This document shows, piece by piece, positions 21,265 to 34,300 of a DNA stretch of 64,000 bases. The notes under the pieces were generated by a model that made no database searches, was not told the origin of the DNA, and saw only the letters and a program-made list of their open reading frames with translations. This DNA comes from Pratylenchus scribneri (Eukaryota > Nematoda > Chromadorea > Rhabditida > Pratylenchidae): the NCBI GenBank assembly GCA_030063045.1, contig JAQSEB010000017.1, positions 1,364,001-1,428,000 of the forward strand. Reading direction: 5' to 3'. The stretch's first letter is position 1; the number at the start of each line of letters is the position of its first letter. The position numbers were made by a program, and so were the translations under genes.

Positions 21265-24200
21265 ATGCCTTATCAAGCTATTTATGGTGTTAATGAATCA
21301 CAACCTTTGTATGAAAATAAAGAGATTCAAGCAGCAATCAAGAAATATTTCGACAAATATCCTTTGAGGGGAAGCGACATAGATGAGCTACTGCATTTAA
21401 AACAAGGTTATCTTTTAGTTTTTTTCGTAAATACAATTTATTCTTCAGACAAAATTGCCACAAATGATGAGCAACAAGAAAAATCTGCTGATGACAAATC
21501 AAAATCCGAAAAATCTGCTGATGAAAAATCAAAAACAAAATGTCACAAAAGCCGCGAGCGCGCTTTTATCAACCGCAACTTTCCGCCGGCGGTTGCAGCA
21601 TTACTCAACGTTTCATCAAGGTTTGATTTAGCCTTTAATCGTTTAATTCTTACTGCTAATTCAGTGATGGTCAACAATTTCCATTGTATCCAGTGCCGCC
21701 ACGTGCTTGCACCAGCAGTTCATTTCGAAGATATCAAGAGAAATTACCAACTTGGCGATTGCGCACTGAAATTTTGGACACAATTGGAACAAATTCAGTC
21801 ACACTCATCACTGGTGGGACAGGATGTGGAAAAACAACCCAGGTTTACTAAATTTCTTATTCAAATTACAAATAGCTTCTTAAGGTTCCCCAATTCCTAC
21901 TTGACGACGCAGCTCGGTCAAATAAACCCATGAGAATATTTTGCACACAACCGCGACGATTGCCAGCAATAGCCATCTCGAAAAGGGTTGCCAGGGAAAG
22001 GGGCGAGAATCTGGGCGCTACCGTCGGCTATCATATTCGATTGGAACGAAGGTTTTATTTAATAAAGTTTACCAAATTTAATTAATTTGTTCACAGAAAT
22101 TCGCCAAATTCTTCTTTAATTTACATGACCAGCGGCGTCCTTTTGCGAAAATTAACAGTGGATGAATTGGCACAGGAGGCCACTCACATAATTTTGGTTT
22201 ATATTTTGGACTTTATTGTGATTTAATTTTAATAATTTGCAGGATGAAATCCATGAACGTGAAATGAATACAGATTACCTCTTGATTTTGCTTCGTCAGG
22301 CATTTCAAAAGCGGGAAAACCTAAAATTGATTCTAATGTCAGCAACAATGGAAGGGAATTTGGCAACATTCACTCATTATTTCGAAGAGAACAACATTCG
22401 GGTTGGGCACATACATGGTATTTAATTTTCTATTTTAATAAATTCAATCAATTTTTCAGTTCCTTCGCTCCTCTTTGATGTCGAATCATTTCATTTGCCC
22501 GAAATTTTGGCCCTCACCAATTTTATGCCCAAATCAGACTGTGGCAATTTTCATTCTTCAACTGAATTTGGAAATAATGGTTTTGCTCCAACAAATCGGC
22601 CACTGATCACACCGTCCTTCCGAGGCAGAGGTTCCAGCAGTCCCCGGGCTTTGGCAACAGCATTTTTCCGCCATCAACATAATTCGTATGTTTCAAATCA
22701 TCTTTTAATATATTTTTCAATTTAGACGAATTGCATTCACTGGGACCGGTGTTGAATACCTTCAATCTTATGAATCAATTGGTGGCCTACAAAATCGCAA
22801 TCCTTTTCAAAATGGCTATGTTGATGTGCGCGAACAATGTCGAAGGCTTTTAACACGCAGGCCCAATTATTTTGACCGAGAATATTTGAAAAAATTCGCC
22901 AAATCACTTTCAAAATTGCCAAAGAAGGAATTGATTGATGTAATATTTTCTATAAAAAATTAAAATAATTTATAAAATTTAGGATTACATTCAAGCTGGC
23001 GGAGGACAATGGTGCGATTCAGTGGATATTGAATTGGTGGTCGATGTAATTCGCTATTTGATGGATTCACCGGAGCCCGGAGCAATATTGGTTGGGTCAA
23101 GAAAATTAATAAATAATTATATCTTTATTTAAGGTTTTTCTGCCTGGATTTGATGACATCAATGACGCATATACGAGAGTGTGCAAACTTTGGGAGGATC
23201 GAATTGTCCGCACAAAACCAATCATTTTTACTCTACACTCGCAAATGAATAATAGAGCACAACAAGATGGTAAGAGGGAAAATTAATTCGAAAATAATAA
23301 TTTTGATTCAGTTTTTGAACATATAATAATGCTTGGGCAACGGAAAGTGGTATTAAATAATTTTTATTTATTCTAAATAAATATAATTTTAATTTAAGGT
23401 GTTGAGCACAAATATCGCCGAGGCCAGTTTGACAATTGTGGGTTTTTATTTTAAATAAAATTATAGACTTTAATTCAATTTTAGGACGATGTTGTATTCG
23501 TGATCGACTGCGGAAAGGCCAAAGTGAAGGAATATGACTATGATACGCGAGTTGCCCGGCTTTGTTGCAAATGGATTGCCAAATCGAATGCAGAACAACG
23601 AAAAGGTTAATTAATAAATTAATTAATCAATAATATTTTGAATATTTTAATTAGGTCGCGCTGGGCGTTGTCAACCAGGATTTTGTTTTCGGCTTTATAC
23701 GGAAGAGGACTATGGCAATATGCTCGACGCCCAAATTCCCGAAATTAAGCGAGTCGCCATTTATGTGAGTTACTTCATTTCAATTAATCAAACTCATTCA
23801 TTAATTTTAGGATGTTTGTCTGAATGCCAAAATGTTTGCACCCCGTGGTGTCAAAGTCAAGGATTTCCTTAAAAAGGCACCCGATCCACCGGAGGAGGAG
23901 GCAGTTAGTCGGAGTTTGGAATTTTTGGAGGTTATTTTTATAAAATTAACCAAAAAATGAATATTTTATTTTAGCAAATTGGCGCACTTTATACACCACC
24001 GTACAATTGCTTTCTACCACCGGACCCAGAGATTACTGGATTGGGGAAATTCATTGCCCAACTTCCATTGGATCCACAATTGTCGAGGTTTAATTTAAAT
24101 TAATTTAAATGATTAATTCCTTTTTTAGGCTTTTACTCTTTGGATTGGCCTTCAAATGTTTGAATCCAATACTCAATTTGGTCGCCGCAGTTTCTTATCG

Positions 24201-25801
24201 GGATCCATGTGAGCAAAATATTAAATAAATTAATTAATTAATTCAATAATAAATTTAAGTTCTTTTGGCAATTGATGAAGACGAACGCCAACTCGCAATT
24301 AATGCACGCAATCAATTTTCGGGACTCGACTACAGTGACCATTTGATGCTGATTCGACTGATTTTTGCATTTGAGGCCGAAAGAAATGAGTGGATCCAGG
24401 GAAAATTTTGTGAAACAAATTTTGTCAGTCAACCGGCGATGATAATGATCCGAGGAATCAAGTTGCTTTATTTTTATTTAATAAAATAACAAAAATATTG
24501 CATTTTAAGAGACCAAATTATGAGTGAACTTAAACGGCTGAATTTGCTTCCGCATGGCGTGTTTTTGCCGGATGATCCAAAAGTGAATACCTACTCTCAA
24601 AGTTGGCCGATGATCCAAGGAGTGATTGTGGCTGGTACATACCCGAATGTTGCCTACGTTGGTGCTGGTGTCCGGTTCAACAGGATTCGATCAACGTAAG
24701 TAAAAAAATAAACTTTGATGATTATTATTATTGTAAAAATTTGGAGATATAAATTATCCAATTTAATTAAAATCCTTCATTTAATGAATTAATATATCCA
24801 TCTTTTTTCAGTGTTGGCAAAAATTCCTATTTCCATCCGAGCTCAACTTTGCGCCGACAAATCCCCATGAACAACCGAAATCGTTCACCGGACGACCCAT
24901 TGTTGGAATATTTCGTTTTCCAAGAGGCAATCGACACGAATGACCAAAACTCGCAAAAAGAGCATGCACTTCGGACTGTGTCGGCCGTTCCACAAGCCAC
25001 AATTGCACTTTTTACTGGACCAATTCGGATGGATATCAAAACAATTGAACGCTTTGAACTCGGTGAGTGTTTAAATTTTATATAATTGTAAAAATATTAG
25101 AGACTAAAAAGAAAATAGGATTTAAAAATAATAATCATTTAAAATAATTTTGAATTTAAATATTTTTACATTAAATTTATTCACTTTTTAGTCGACATTG
25201 ATGGAAAATTGCGGCAAGTTCGATTGGAAAAGAACGAAGAAAAAGTGAGGAAATGGCGGGAGGAACGTCTCGAAGAGAAACGATTATGGAGAGAAGCAAT
25301 GGCTGCCAGAAAAGGGAACAATCAAAATGAGGGTGAGTGGAAATATTTCATTTTAAAAATGTTCAATTTTAAATAGAATTCGACAAACAAAACGACGAAG
25401 ACGAACCATTGCCCATTTGGATGACCGAAGATTCACATTTCGAAGTTGATCAACAATGGCTCAGCTTCCGAGGCAATTTTGATGCATTGCAATCCATTTG
25501 CCGCCTCAAATTCCGCCTTATGCTTTATTTCACACGGTTCATCGCTAATCCGGGTCGACATTTGCACAAGGAAGATAGGGTTGGTTTCCCTTTTTCCCCT
25601 TTTTATTATAAATTCCAATCCATTTTAAAGGAACTTCTGATTTGCACGAACAATGTCCTCACATCGGCACACAAAAAGTCCAACTTTGCGCCCGTCAACA
25701 ATTTGCCAGCAGCCAAAGATCCTCCTGCTGGTGGAAAAATGCATCTTTCAAGTTCAGCTCCTCACTTTCCTCGATCCGTTCATCCCAGCAAGAAGAATTG
25801 A
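21265..25801 (+). CDS. R3H-DExH box RNA helicase, YTHDC2-like (F52B5.3-type)
   Basis: DEAH/RHA-family helicase closest to the helicase core of YTHDC2, which acts in germline RNA control. An R3H-like region comes first ([20 protein letters not shown]). Helicase motifs follow: Walker [11 protein letters not shown] (about 21806-21835), motif Ia [20 protein letters not shown] box (about 22243), SAT in LMSAT, then [27 protein letters not shown] and motif [14 protein letters not shown] (about 23595-23685). HA2/OB regions match YTHDC2 ([15 protein letters not shown]; human WERAFCEKNFLSQA). The ankyrin insertion and C-terminal YTH domain of the vertebrate protein are absent. The protein ends with a charged linker and a short tail ([10 protein letters not shown]). 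At least 16 short introns interrupt it; exon 2 ends at 21620 and exon 3 begins at 21665. The last intron (about 25580-25630) is in frame and could be retained. Confidence 0.87.
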
Positions 25802-26132
25802 TGAGTGGATGGAATGTTATCAATTTTATCATTTTAAATTGCATTGTTTTGAATGATTATTGTTTTTTTTTTGAAACAATTTATTCCCGAGCTTTCTATA
25901 TATGATCCCAGTGGCATCATCACATCCCACATTTTATTACAATTGTTTTTTATTCAATTTTGCCTGCCTCTGACCCGTGATTCATTCCCAGCTTCATTCC
26001 ATACCAAATCACCTCATTTTTGTTTTTTCTACTTTTTGCCTACTTTGTTTTTTCATATTATGAATTTTTGAAAATGGTAAAATTTTAAAATACCATAATA
26101 CATTGTGGATGTTTGAATGAAGGGATTAACTA
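25802..26132. other. Helicase 3' flank, no gene seen
   Basis: T-rich 3' flanking sequence between the helicase stop codon and the large foldback element. It has no conserved open frame. Confidence 0.4.
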
Positions 26133-27321
26133 ACAAGGGAAGTACCTCACCTTAAGGTGGCCCTTTTTGATGAAACTTGGCATGTCTTTTGGCCATAGGA
26201 TGCCTACACATAATCCGCTATTTTTATCTGCGGAATGCCCACGCCTCGGATTTTATGGCCATAAAACCTATTTTTTCAGCCATTTAGGCCATAGCCCATA
26301 TCTCCGTATAGGGATGTCCTAAAATTATGAACTAAACGTCATATTATAGAGAATTTTATGGGCTATAATATTGGTAAATGTTTTCTAGGCCTAAAAATTT
26401 TTTGAAATTTTTTATCGATTTTTTTTCGAAAAATCCCGAATTTGGCCAATTTTCAATGGGCCATAACTCGGGTATATGGCTACATTGGAACATGGCCCAA
26501 TTATGTTTTTTGATCACAATATCATAAAGTATTTTTATGTAAATTTTCAGATTTTTCCCTTAACCTGAAAATTCTAGGTATTTTGCCCATACAGGCCTAG
26601 GCATTGTAAATTTGCAAAAATTTTCAGGTTGACGAAAAAATCTGAAAATTTACATAAAAATACTTTATGATATTGTGATCAAAAAACATAATTGGGCCAT
26701 GTTCCAATGTAGCCATATACCCGAGTTATGGCCCATTGAAAATTGGCCAAATTCGGGATTTTTCGAAAAAAAATCGATAAAAAATTTCAAAAAATTTTTA
26801 GGCCTAGAAAACATTTACCAATATTATAGCCAATAAAATTCTCTATAATATGACGTTTAGTTCATAATTTTAGGACATCCCTATACGGAGATATGGGCTA
26901 TGGCCAAAATGGCTGAAAAAATAGGTTTTATGGTAATAAAATCCGAGATAAGCTCATTGGGCAGATAATTATATTGCGGTTTACATAATTTTAATTCTTT
27001 TATTTAATTTTTAATAATAAAACTCTAAATTTGTATTAAAAATGTGTTTAAGAAATTAAAAAAATACTTGCCGATGAGAGGAATTGAACACATGACCATA
27101 AAAAGTATTCTACATACTTACCCCATACACCATCCAGGCATCTGCCTCTTCCTATTTCCAATCCAATAAATCGTCAAATTAAAAATTTTTATTGGCCATA
27201 AAACAGTAGGCGAGCTCATTCCGCAGATAAAAATAGCGGATTATGTGTAGGCATCCTATGGCCAAAAGACATGCCAAGTTTCATCAAAAAGGGCCACCTT
27301 AAGGTGAGGTACTTCCCTTGT
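26133..27321. mobile_element. Large foldback (TIR) element, 1189 bp, with internal insertion
   Basis: The outer ends are long inverted copies starting ACAAGGGAAGTACCTCACC. The left arm extends to about 26590; its inverse runs from about 26625 to 26945 and resumes at about 27200-27321. The only centre is a ~30-bp spacer, so single strands could form a hairpin hundreds of base pairs long. About 250 bp (26950-27200) interrupt the right arm and contain a tRNA-like segment. A TA lies next to the left end, but no clear target duplication is visible. No transposase is encoded. Confidence 0.85.
27068..27140 (-). repeat. tRNA-like segment (possible tRNA-derived SINE or pseudo-tRNA)
   Basis: Read on the minus strand there is an anticodon-arm-like hairpin (AAGTAT / ATACTT around GTAGA). 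It is followed at the usual distance by GTGTTCAATTCCTC, which resembles a T-arm and B box. The acceptor stem does not pair convincingly and the D arm is poor, so it is probably not a functional tRNA. It sits in the insertion that interrupts the foldback element. Confidence 0.4.
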
Positions 27322-28396
27322 AAGATTTGCCCTTCTTAAGTTTGGACATTGATTCACTATTTGTTAAGGGTTGAGGCGGTGGATTTTTGATTTTATGTGT
27401 TAAATAAAAGAGTTCAAATGCCATCTGATGATTTGGTCACATTATTCATTATCATTTTATTATGCCGTTCTTTCCATATGTCTTGATTAGTCCTGCGGGG
27501 ATATATGTATAAGTGAATCAGGATCCAGCAGCTCCTTCCCTTCATCTGCGCGGACATCAACCGATTAGTTGTGTTTTTATTGCCGGCAACAGAGGGAATG
27601 AAGAATGAAGCTGATTGATTGCTGTGCAACCAATCCCTCTTTCAATTCCAGCTGTACTTTTCCCCAAATATGACTTGCTGCGCAGCCGAGAAATTGGTGT
27701 GCGGCATTTGCGGGATGCTCTGTGGACGCATCGCAGGAAAAAGCCATTACATTCCCTCTGCCAATCGCCTTAAACAGCAGAAAATACGCGCGATTTAGCC
27801 AGTAGCCAACAAGCATCTTCCCATCAGCTTCATCTCCACAATCCCCAATTTTGTCCTCATCATGCACGTTTATGAGCCAGCCTGCTGATGTGAATTGAGG
27901 CAAATGAGGCGAACAACACAGTGGCGGGTTGCGCAAATTGGAAGCGAAGAGAGAGAATTGCGAATATGGCTAATGGGCCATAAGATGATTCTTTTGGATG
28001 GACAGATCTTGCGCAAGCACAATTCTTAATCAAATCCATTCCCTCCCCGCCCATGATGGATTCCAAAAAAAGAAGAATTATTTTGGGAATATTTTTTTCA
28101 ATCAAATTCACATTTTTAACATCCTAAAAGTTCGACCTTCATTTCTTTTTTTTTGTCCATCTAGTTCCTTCCGACTGGACATTAAGGAGGAAAACAAACG
28201 GTTTTGACCTTCAGAGGGGAATGTTGAAGAATGTTGATTGTGAAAGGCGGAATGGCTTTCTCCCCAAAAAACCCACAACTTTTCCTTTTCCATCCATCCA
28301 ATTCCATTTCATTCGCCGCGCAAATCACCCAAAAATGCAAACAAAACGGGAATAAATTGATTTGGCGCACAAATATTTTAGAAGCCATTATCCGAT
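27322..28396. other. Intergenic, no convincing gene
   Basis: Includes a slightly GC-richer stretch at 27577-27936 that is open for 119 codons on the minus strand. I found no family match or splice structure. It probably includes the promoter of the VWA gene. Confidence 0.35.
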
Positions 28397-31300
28397 ATGC
28401 TCAATTGGGCTAATCCATTCCTTCATTTTGGCTTTTTGCCTTTTCCATTTCTCCTTTTCATTTTCAACAATTTCCTTCAACCTTTGGCCGCGACAAATTC
28501 CACAACAACAAATTGTTCATTGGAAACAAATTCAACGGTTCGAGTGCTAGTCCTTTTCGACATTTCTCCCTCGAATGAGGCTTTCTTTCGCGATCAACAA
28601 ATTTGGACGGAAAATATTCTCAGGCAAATAAATATATTGATAATAATGCCTTTGTTGGGAGGAAATTTGAAGAATGGCACATTTTTCATTTTGTATACTC
28701 AATTGATTAGTCCATGGAAAGATAAATTGTTGATCAAATTAAAAACAATTATATGGGAATAATTTAGACTTTTCCAATCACGAAATCATCCTTCAAACCG
28801 TTTCCTAATAAAATTTGTTTTTTTTTGGAGGGGGGGATTGGCCATCCACAAATCCATCGGGAAGAACAAATTAAATATATCTTTTTAGTCCATATTAATT
28901 AGGGTTAATTACCCGTTGACGGGTAGGGTAGTCGGGTAGGGTACCCGTAAGGATTTTGGGCAAATTACCCTACCCGTTACCCGGACCCCAATTACCCGTA
29001 TTACCCATTACCCGCACCTTGACTACCCGACTACCCGCCTACCCGTAACCTTTTTAAAGCCACCATTTAGGGAACAAAAATTGTATTTTTTTATGCAGGG
29101 CTCTCAGAATGCCTGATTTATCAGGTTTTCCCTGATTTTTCGGATTTTGCCTGACAAAAACCTGATTTCGGAAAAAGCCTGATAAAGCCTGATTTTGACC
29201 AATTTTCTGAAATTATAAAAATTTTTCGCTGCGTGGCTAATTTTATCTCTAATTTTTCGCTGCGCGGCTAATTTTATCTCTAATTTTTCGCTGCATGGCT
29301 AATTTTGGCTCTAATTTTTCGCTGCATGGCTAAATTTGGCTCTAATTTTTCGCTGCGCGGTTAATTTTGGCTCTAATTTTTCGCTGCATGGCTAATTTTG
29401 GCTCTAATTTTTCGCTGCATGGCTAATTTTGGCTCTGATTTTTCGCTGCGCGCCTAATTTTGGCTTAAATTTTCCTCTATCGGGGCCATTTTTAGACCTA
29501 ATTTTTCGCTGCCGCGGGCAATTTTAGGGAGGCGCAAAATGGGTGGTTGTCCTGCCCTCCTTGCCAACGTATGTTTGGACGGATGAAAGAAACAGTTTTA
29601 AAGTTGATACAGTGAATGCCCTTGTTTCGATTAAAGAAAATTCTGAATTTAATTGTTCACAAGCATTTAATATGTTTATTTCAAAGCCTGAATTGTTGCA
29701 AAAGGCAAAGATTTGAGTGAAGAAGAATTTGAAGATGAAGAAGAGTTTTTATTATTTTTTATTATGATATTTATTTTGGCCAATTTTAAAAATTTTATTA
29801 AACGAATTTCAAAAAATGTCTTAACAAGGAACGGGTAGGGTAGTACCCGCGGGTATTTTTCGAGTTTGGCCTACCCTACCCATTACCCGGACCCCAATTA
29901 CCCGTATTACCCGTTACCCGCTTTTTCATTACCCGCCCCCGGGTAATTAACCCTAATATTAATTGCCCATAAATCATAAATATTGAATTATCGTATTCTT
30001 CAATTATCAATTTCCATAAAATCTACTTTGCCCTTTAGGCACATTGACTCAAAAATTGAAAAGAATCGTCCACGACGCTATGGGTTAATCGCCTTCCATC
30101 GGTTAGCCATTGTTTTGACTGATTTGAATGCACCGCAAACCAGCGATTTAAGTCGGGTCCGTGGAATTTCCATATTCATAGCCTATATTCCTCTCATTAT
30201 TTTTTCACAGTTACTCGATCAAATTCACTCATTGAAGCCAAGAAGCCGGTTAGAAACATCGCCGGCAAAGGCCCTTGATATGGCTTCCCAATTGATCGAT
30301 GCCAACGACAAAAATGATGGAGAAGATGGCGAGGAAAAGCCAACAATGTTATTTTTGGTTCATGATGGCAGGAATACGGATATGATTGCTGAAACTTTGG
30401 AGGCGAGGCAAGTGGGGAAAAAATATAATATTGGAGTAAGTAAAAATTGAAGATGATAGTACATATCTGTAGCATTTGAGCATCAATATAGAAGCAATGA
30501 GGTTAAGAATAAATCCGCCCGTTTCTAAGAATAATTCCTTAGGAATAAATGCTGCTCGGCCTGTTTTAATTCCGCTTGGTTAGAATTAATTTCGCCTGTT
30601 TTAAGAATAATTCCGCCTGGTTAGAATAATTTCGCCTGTTTTAAAAATAATTCCGCCTGGTTAGAATAATTTCGCCTGTTTTAAGAATAATTCCGCCTGT
30701 TTTTAAGGAATAATTCCGCCTGTTTTAAGAATAATTCCGCCTGGTTAGAATAATTTCGCCTGTTTTAAGAATAATTCCGCCTGTTTTTAAGGAATAATTC
30801 CGCCTGTTTTTAAGGAATAATTCCGCCTGTTTTTAAGGAATAATTCCGCCTGTTTTTAAAGAATAATTCCGCCTGTTTTTAAGGAATAATTCCGCCTGTT
30901 TTTAAGGAATAATTCCGCCTGTTTTTAAGGAATAATTCCGCCTGTTTTTAAGGAATAATTCCGCCTGTTTTTAAGGAATAATTCCGCCTGTTTTAAGGAA
31001 TAATTCCGCCTGTTTTTAAGGAATAATTCCGCCTGTTTTAAGAATAATTCAGCCTGTTTTAAGAATAATTCCGCCTGTTTTAATTCCGCCTGGTTAGAAT
31101 AATTCCGCCTGGTTAGAATAATTCCGCCTGGCTAGAATAATTCCGCCTGGTTAGAATAATTCCGCCTGGTTAGAATAATTCCGCCTGGCTAGAATAATTC
31201 CGCCTGGTTAGAATAATTCCGCCTGGTTAGAATAATTCCGCCTGGCTAGAATAATTCCGCCTGGTTAGAATAATTCCGCCTGGCTAGAATAATTCCGCCT

Positions 31301-34300
31301 GGTTAGAATAATTCCGCCTGTTTTAATTCCGCCTGTTTCTGAATAAATTCACATAATTTAATTCCCCTCACTCATTAGAGATCATAGTTTCCTTAGGATT
31401 GATATATAGAAGAGTAGACCTAAAGGGTATTCAGAATCAAATGAATGGAAAAAGCATCTAATAAGTAGCTGAATTTGAAGAATTCTTCCGTATTCAGCAA
31501 AAAATTGGCAAAAAATGGTGTGGCTAAATTTGCGTTGGCAATTGGCCAATCACGAAATGAGCAAATTCTTCTTGGCTACACTGGAAAATCGGAGAAAATT
31601 TTGACGATACCGACTGAACATCGTGATCAATTTTTTGCTGAAATTAACAAAGAAATTGACGGAGAATGTGATGACCTTCAAAATGGCTCAAAAGAAGAAG
31701 AAAAATTGGCGGAGGAAATTCAACAATTGGAGGAAAATGAAAATAAATCAAATGAAACTGTGAGGAAAAATAGTAATTTGCCAAAGGAAACATCGATGCT
31801 GGAATTATGTGGAAATGGAGAGGAAAAAGTGGGTGCCAAATTAATACATTTTTATTATTTAACAAATAATTTGGCTTAAATCAAAGATGTGATATTTGAC
31901 TAAAATTAAATAATTTTTAATAATATTAGCTTTATAATTTTTTCCAGTTCCAATCGAATTATCCCTAATTCCCTCATTTTAATAACGTCTTTAAACCAAT
32001 CCCCTCCCCCATTCAAAGGTGGATTTGATGCTTCTTTTGGACACCAGTGGCTCCGTTTTCCATTCATTCAACCAACAACGTCAATTGGCCACCGATCTTT
32101 TGGCCTCCCTAAATAATCAAAATGACCAATCACTTCACGTTGGATTAATCAGTTTTGCCGCTGAACCTTCCACAGTTTTATCCATTGCAGAGGCCGTTGA
32201 AAAGCAGAAAATATTGGCGCGAATTGAGGCCATCAAATTCAGTGGAGGGTGAGCATAACTTTAGGGTGGATGGCTGATTCATTCAAAAGAGGAAAAAACA
32301 ATAAAAAATGAGTCAAAATCTAATTAAACCTGAAGAATTGAATTTCATTTTAAATGACTCATTTATTTTTATTTTATTTATGAATTTATTCCCTCATACC
32401 CCTAAAATGTTTGAACTTTATTCTATTGAAGGAATACACGAATTGCGGATGCAGTGGAATTGGCATTGGAAGAAATTCAAAAATATGGACGAGAAAAGGC
32501 AATAAAGGTGAAATTGGAGGAATGGGATTAAAGAATAAATAAAAAATTGGATATTTTTTGAAGGTCCTTGTTCTGATCAGCGATGGCCATGGCGATGAAT
32601 TTTGGGCCAGGGCGCAGGCTGTTGGTCATCGCCTTCAACAAACATCCAAATTGCACATTTTCGCCGTTTCGGCCAGCCCTGATTTCAATCGGCCCGAAAT
32701 GGCATTGTACGTTGGAAATGAGGAACGGATTTTTGTTGGACAAAGGCATCGAAGGCAAAATTAGGGATTGTAAATTAAATAAATGGGCCAATTTGCAGTT
32801 TTGTGCCAAAAATTTCCTCATTTCTGAATAAATGCTTGGAAAAGACAAAAATTGGAGAGAAGGGAACGGAGAGAGAAATTCGCGAATTGTTGGCAAATTC
32901 AAGTTCGGATGGGAGGAAGATGGAAATATTAATAAATAGTGGGGAATTAGCCGAAAATGGAAGCAGCAAAATTGGGGGAAGAAGACAACAGGATCAACCA
33001 ATTATTGGAGAGGATTCTGAGGAAGAAGAGGAAAATGGAGGAGAAAGAAAGCAACCAATTCAAAAAGTTGCCATTCATCAACAGGTACAGTACATAATTA
33101 TTTAATTAGAAATGAATGATTTATTGATGCTTTTGGCTTCAAAAATGCACATTTTTCATTACAATTTTACATAAATATCAAATTAATTTCTTCCATTAAA
33201 TTCCCCTAAATCCCTTATTAGGATTCATCACGCAGATTACCAGCCGATTGTCCCACCGATATTCTCTTCCTTTTGGATCGATTCAGCCCGGATGGAACAT
33301 TTTCACCAATTTTTGAGCGTCAATTGCGTTTAGCCATTCAATTGGTGGAAAAATTGCCAACGGAGGATGTTGAGGATGGCCAAATCCAATTGGCCGCCCT
33401 TTCTTTTGGCCGTGAGCCAAGATTGGAGGCGGAATGGTCCGAAAGAATGGGAAAGGTGGATTTCCAACGAAGGCTACGGTCAATTCAACCATCCAAAGTG
33501 CAATCTTCATTTGCGGCTATGGCCAATAAAATTCGAGTAAATTTGCCTCCATTTCCCCTTTAAAATTTTGCCATTTCTAGCAAATCAATGTTAACCGTAG
33601 GCCATCCTCTCGCCTCCTCATTTTTGTCTTCTGGAGTGGCTCAAATGGGAGGAATACGGCGGATGAATTGGCCCAAGCAGTTCGTCCGTTCGGTGCCCTT
33701 CCTCGCACCGAATTATTCGCTATTTCCGTCAATCCAAGTGCCCAATTGGAACGGCTGAAGAATTTGGCAGGCGGCGATCAATGGCATGTTTTTTTGGATG
33801 CACGCACAAAACAATTCGTTGACCAAGGTGCACAAAATGGAAATGATCAAATTTGAGGGAGGGGGGAATATTTAAAAATGGCCTGGAGCATTTTTAAATA
33901 TAATTAATTGAATGAATCGAAAATATTTTTAGCATCAAGGATTCTGCTGGATTGTGTTTTGCCGCCTAGCGGCGAATTGCAACGAAAATTGCAACAAAGC
34001 GAAGGAAATGAGGATAGTCAATCTATTGGAGAGGAACATTCCCTTGTGCCCGACCATGAACCACGTTCCAGCGTTGAACGCGTTGAACATTTGCAATTGG
34101 CGGCCAAAGCATTCCAACGAAAATCGACGACAGAATGCAAAAATGGTAAAAAGTCAATAATATTGATGGATTGACCCAAATATTCATTCATTTTAGACCC
34201 AATTGATTTGACCATTTTGTTACATTCTGAGCGGGAAAAAACATCGCCTGAACAATTTGATGCCTTGAAAAGAGCGGCAATGGATGCTCTGAGGCAAGCC

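Noticed and set aside
27577..27936. 119-codon minus frame with a DCGDEADG string resembling an LDL-receptor repeat
   Set aside because: The cysteine pattern of an LDL-receptor domain is absent and no supporting exons are nearby.
28900..29955. TTAGGG/GGGTA runs as interstitial telomere sequence
   Set aside because: The runs are subterminal blocks of a TIR element with an exact 8-bp target duplication.
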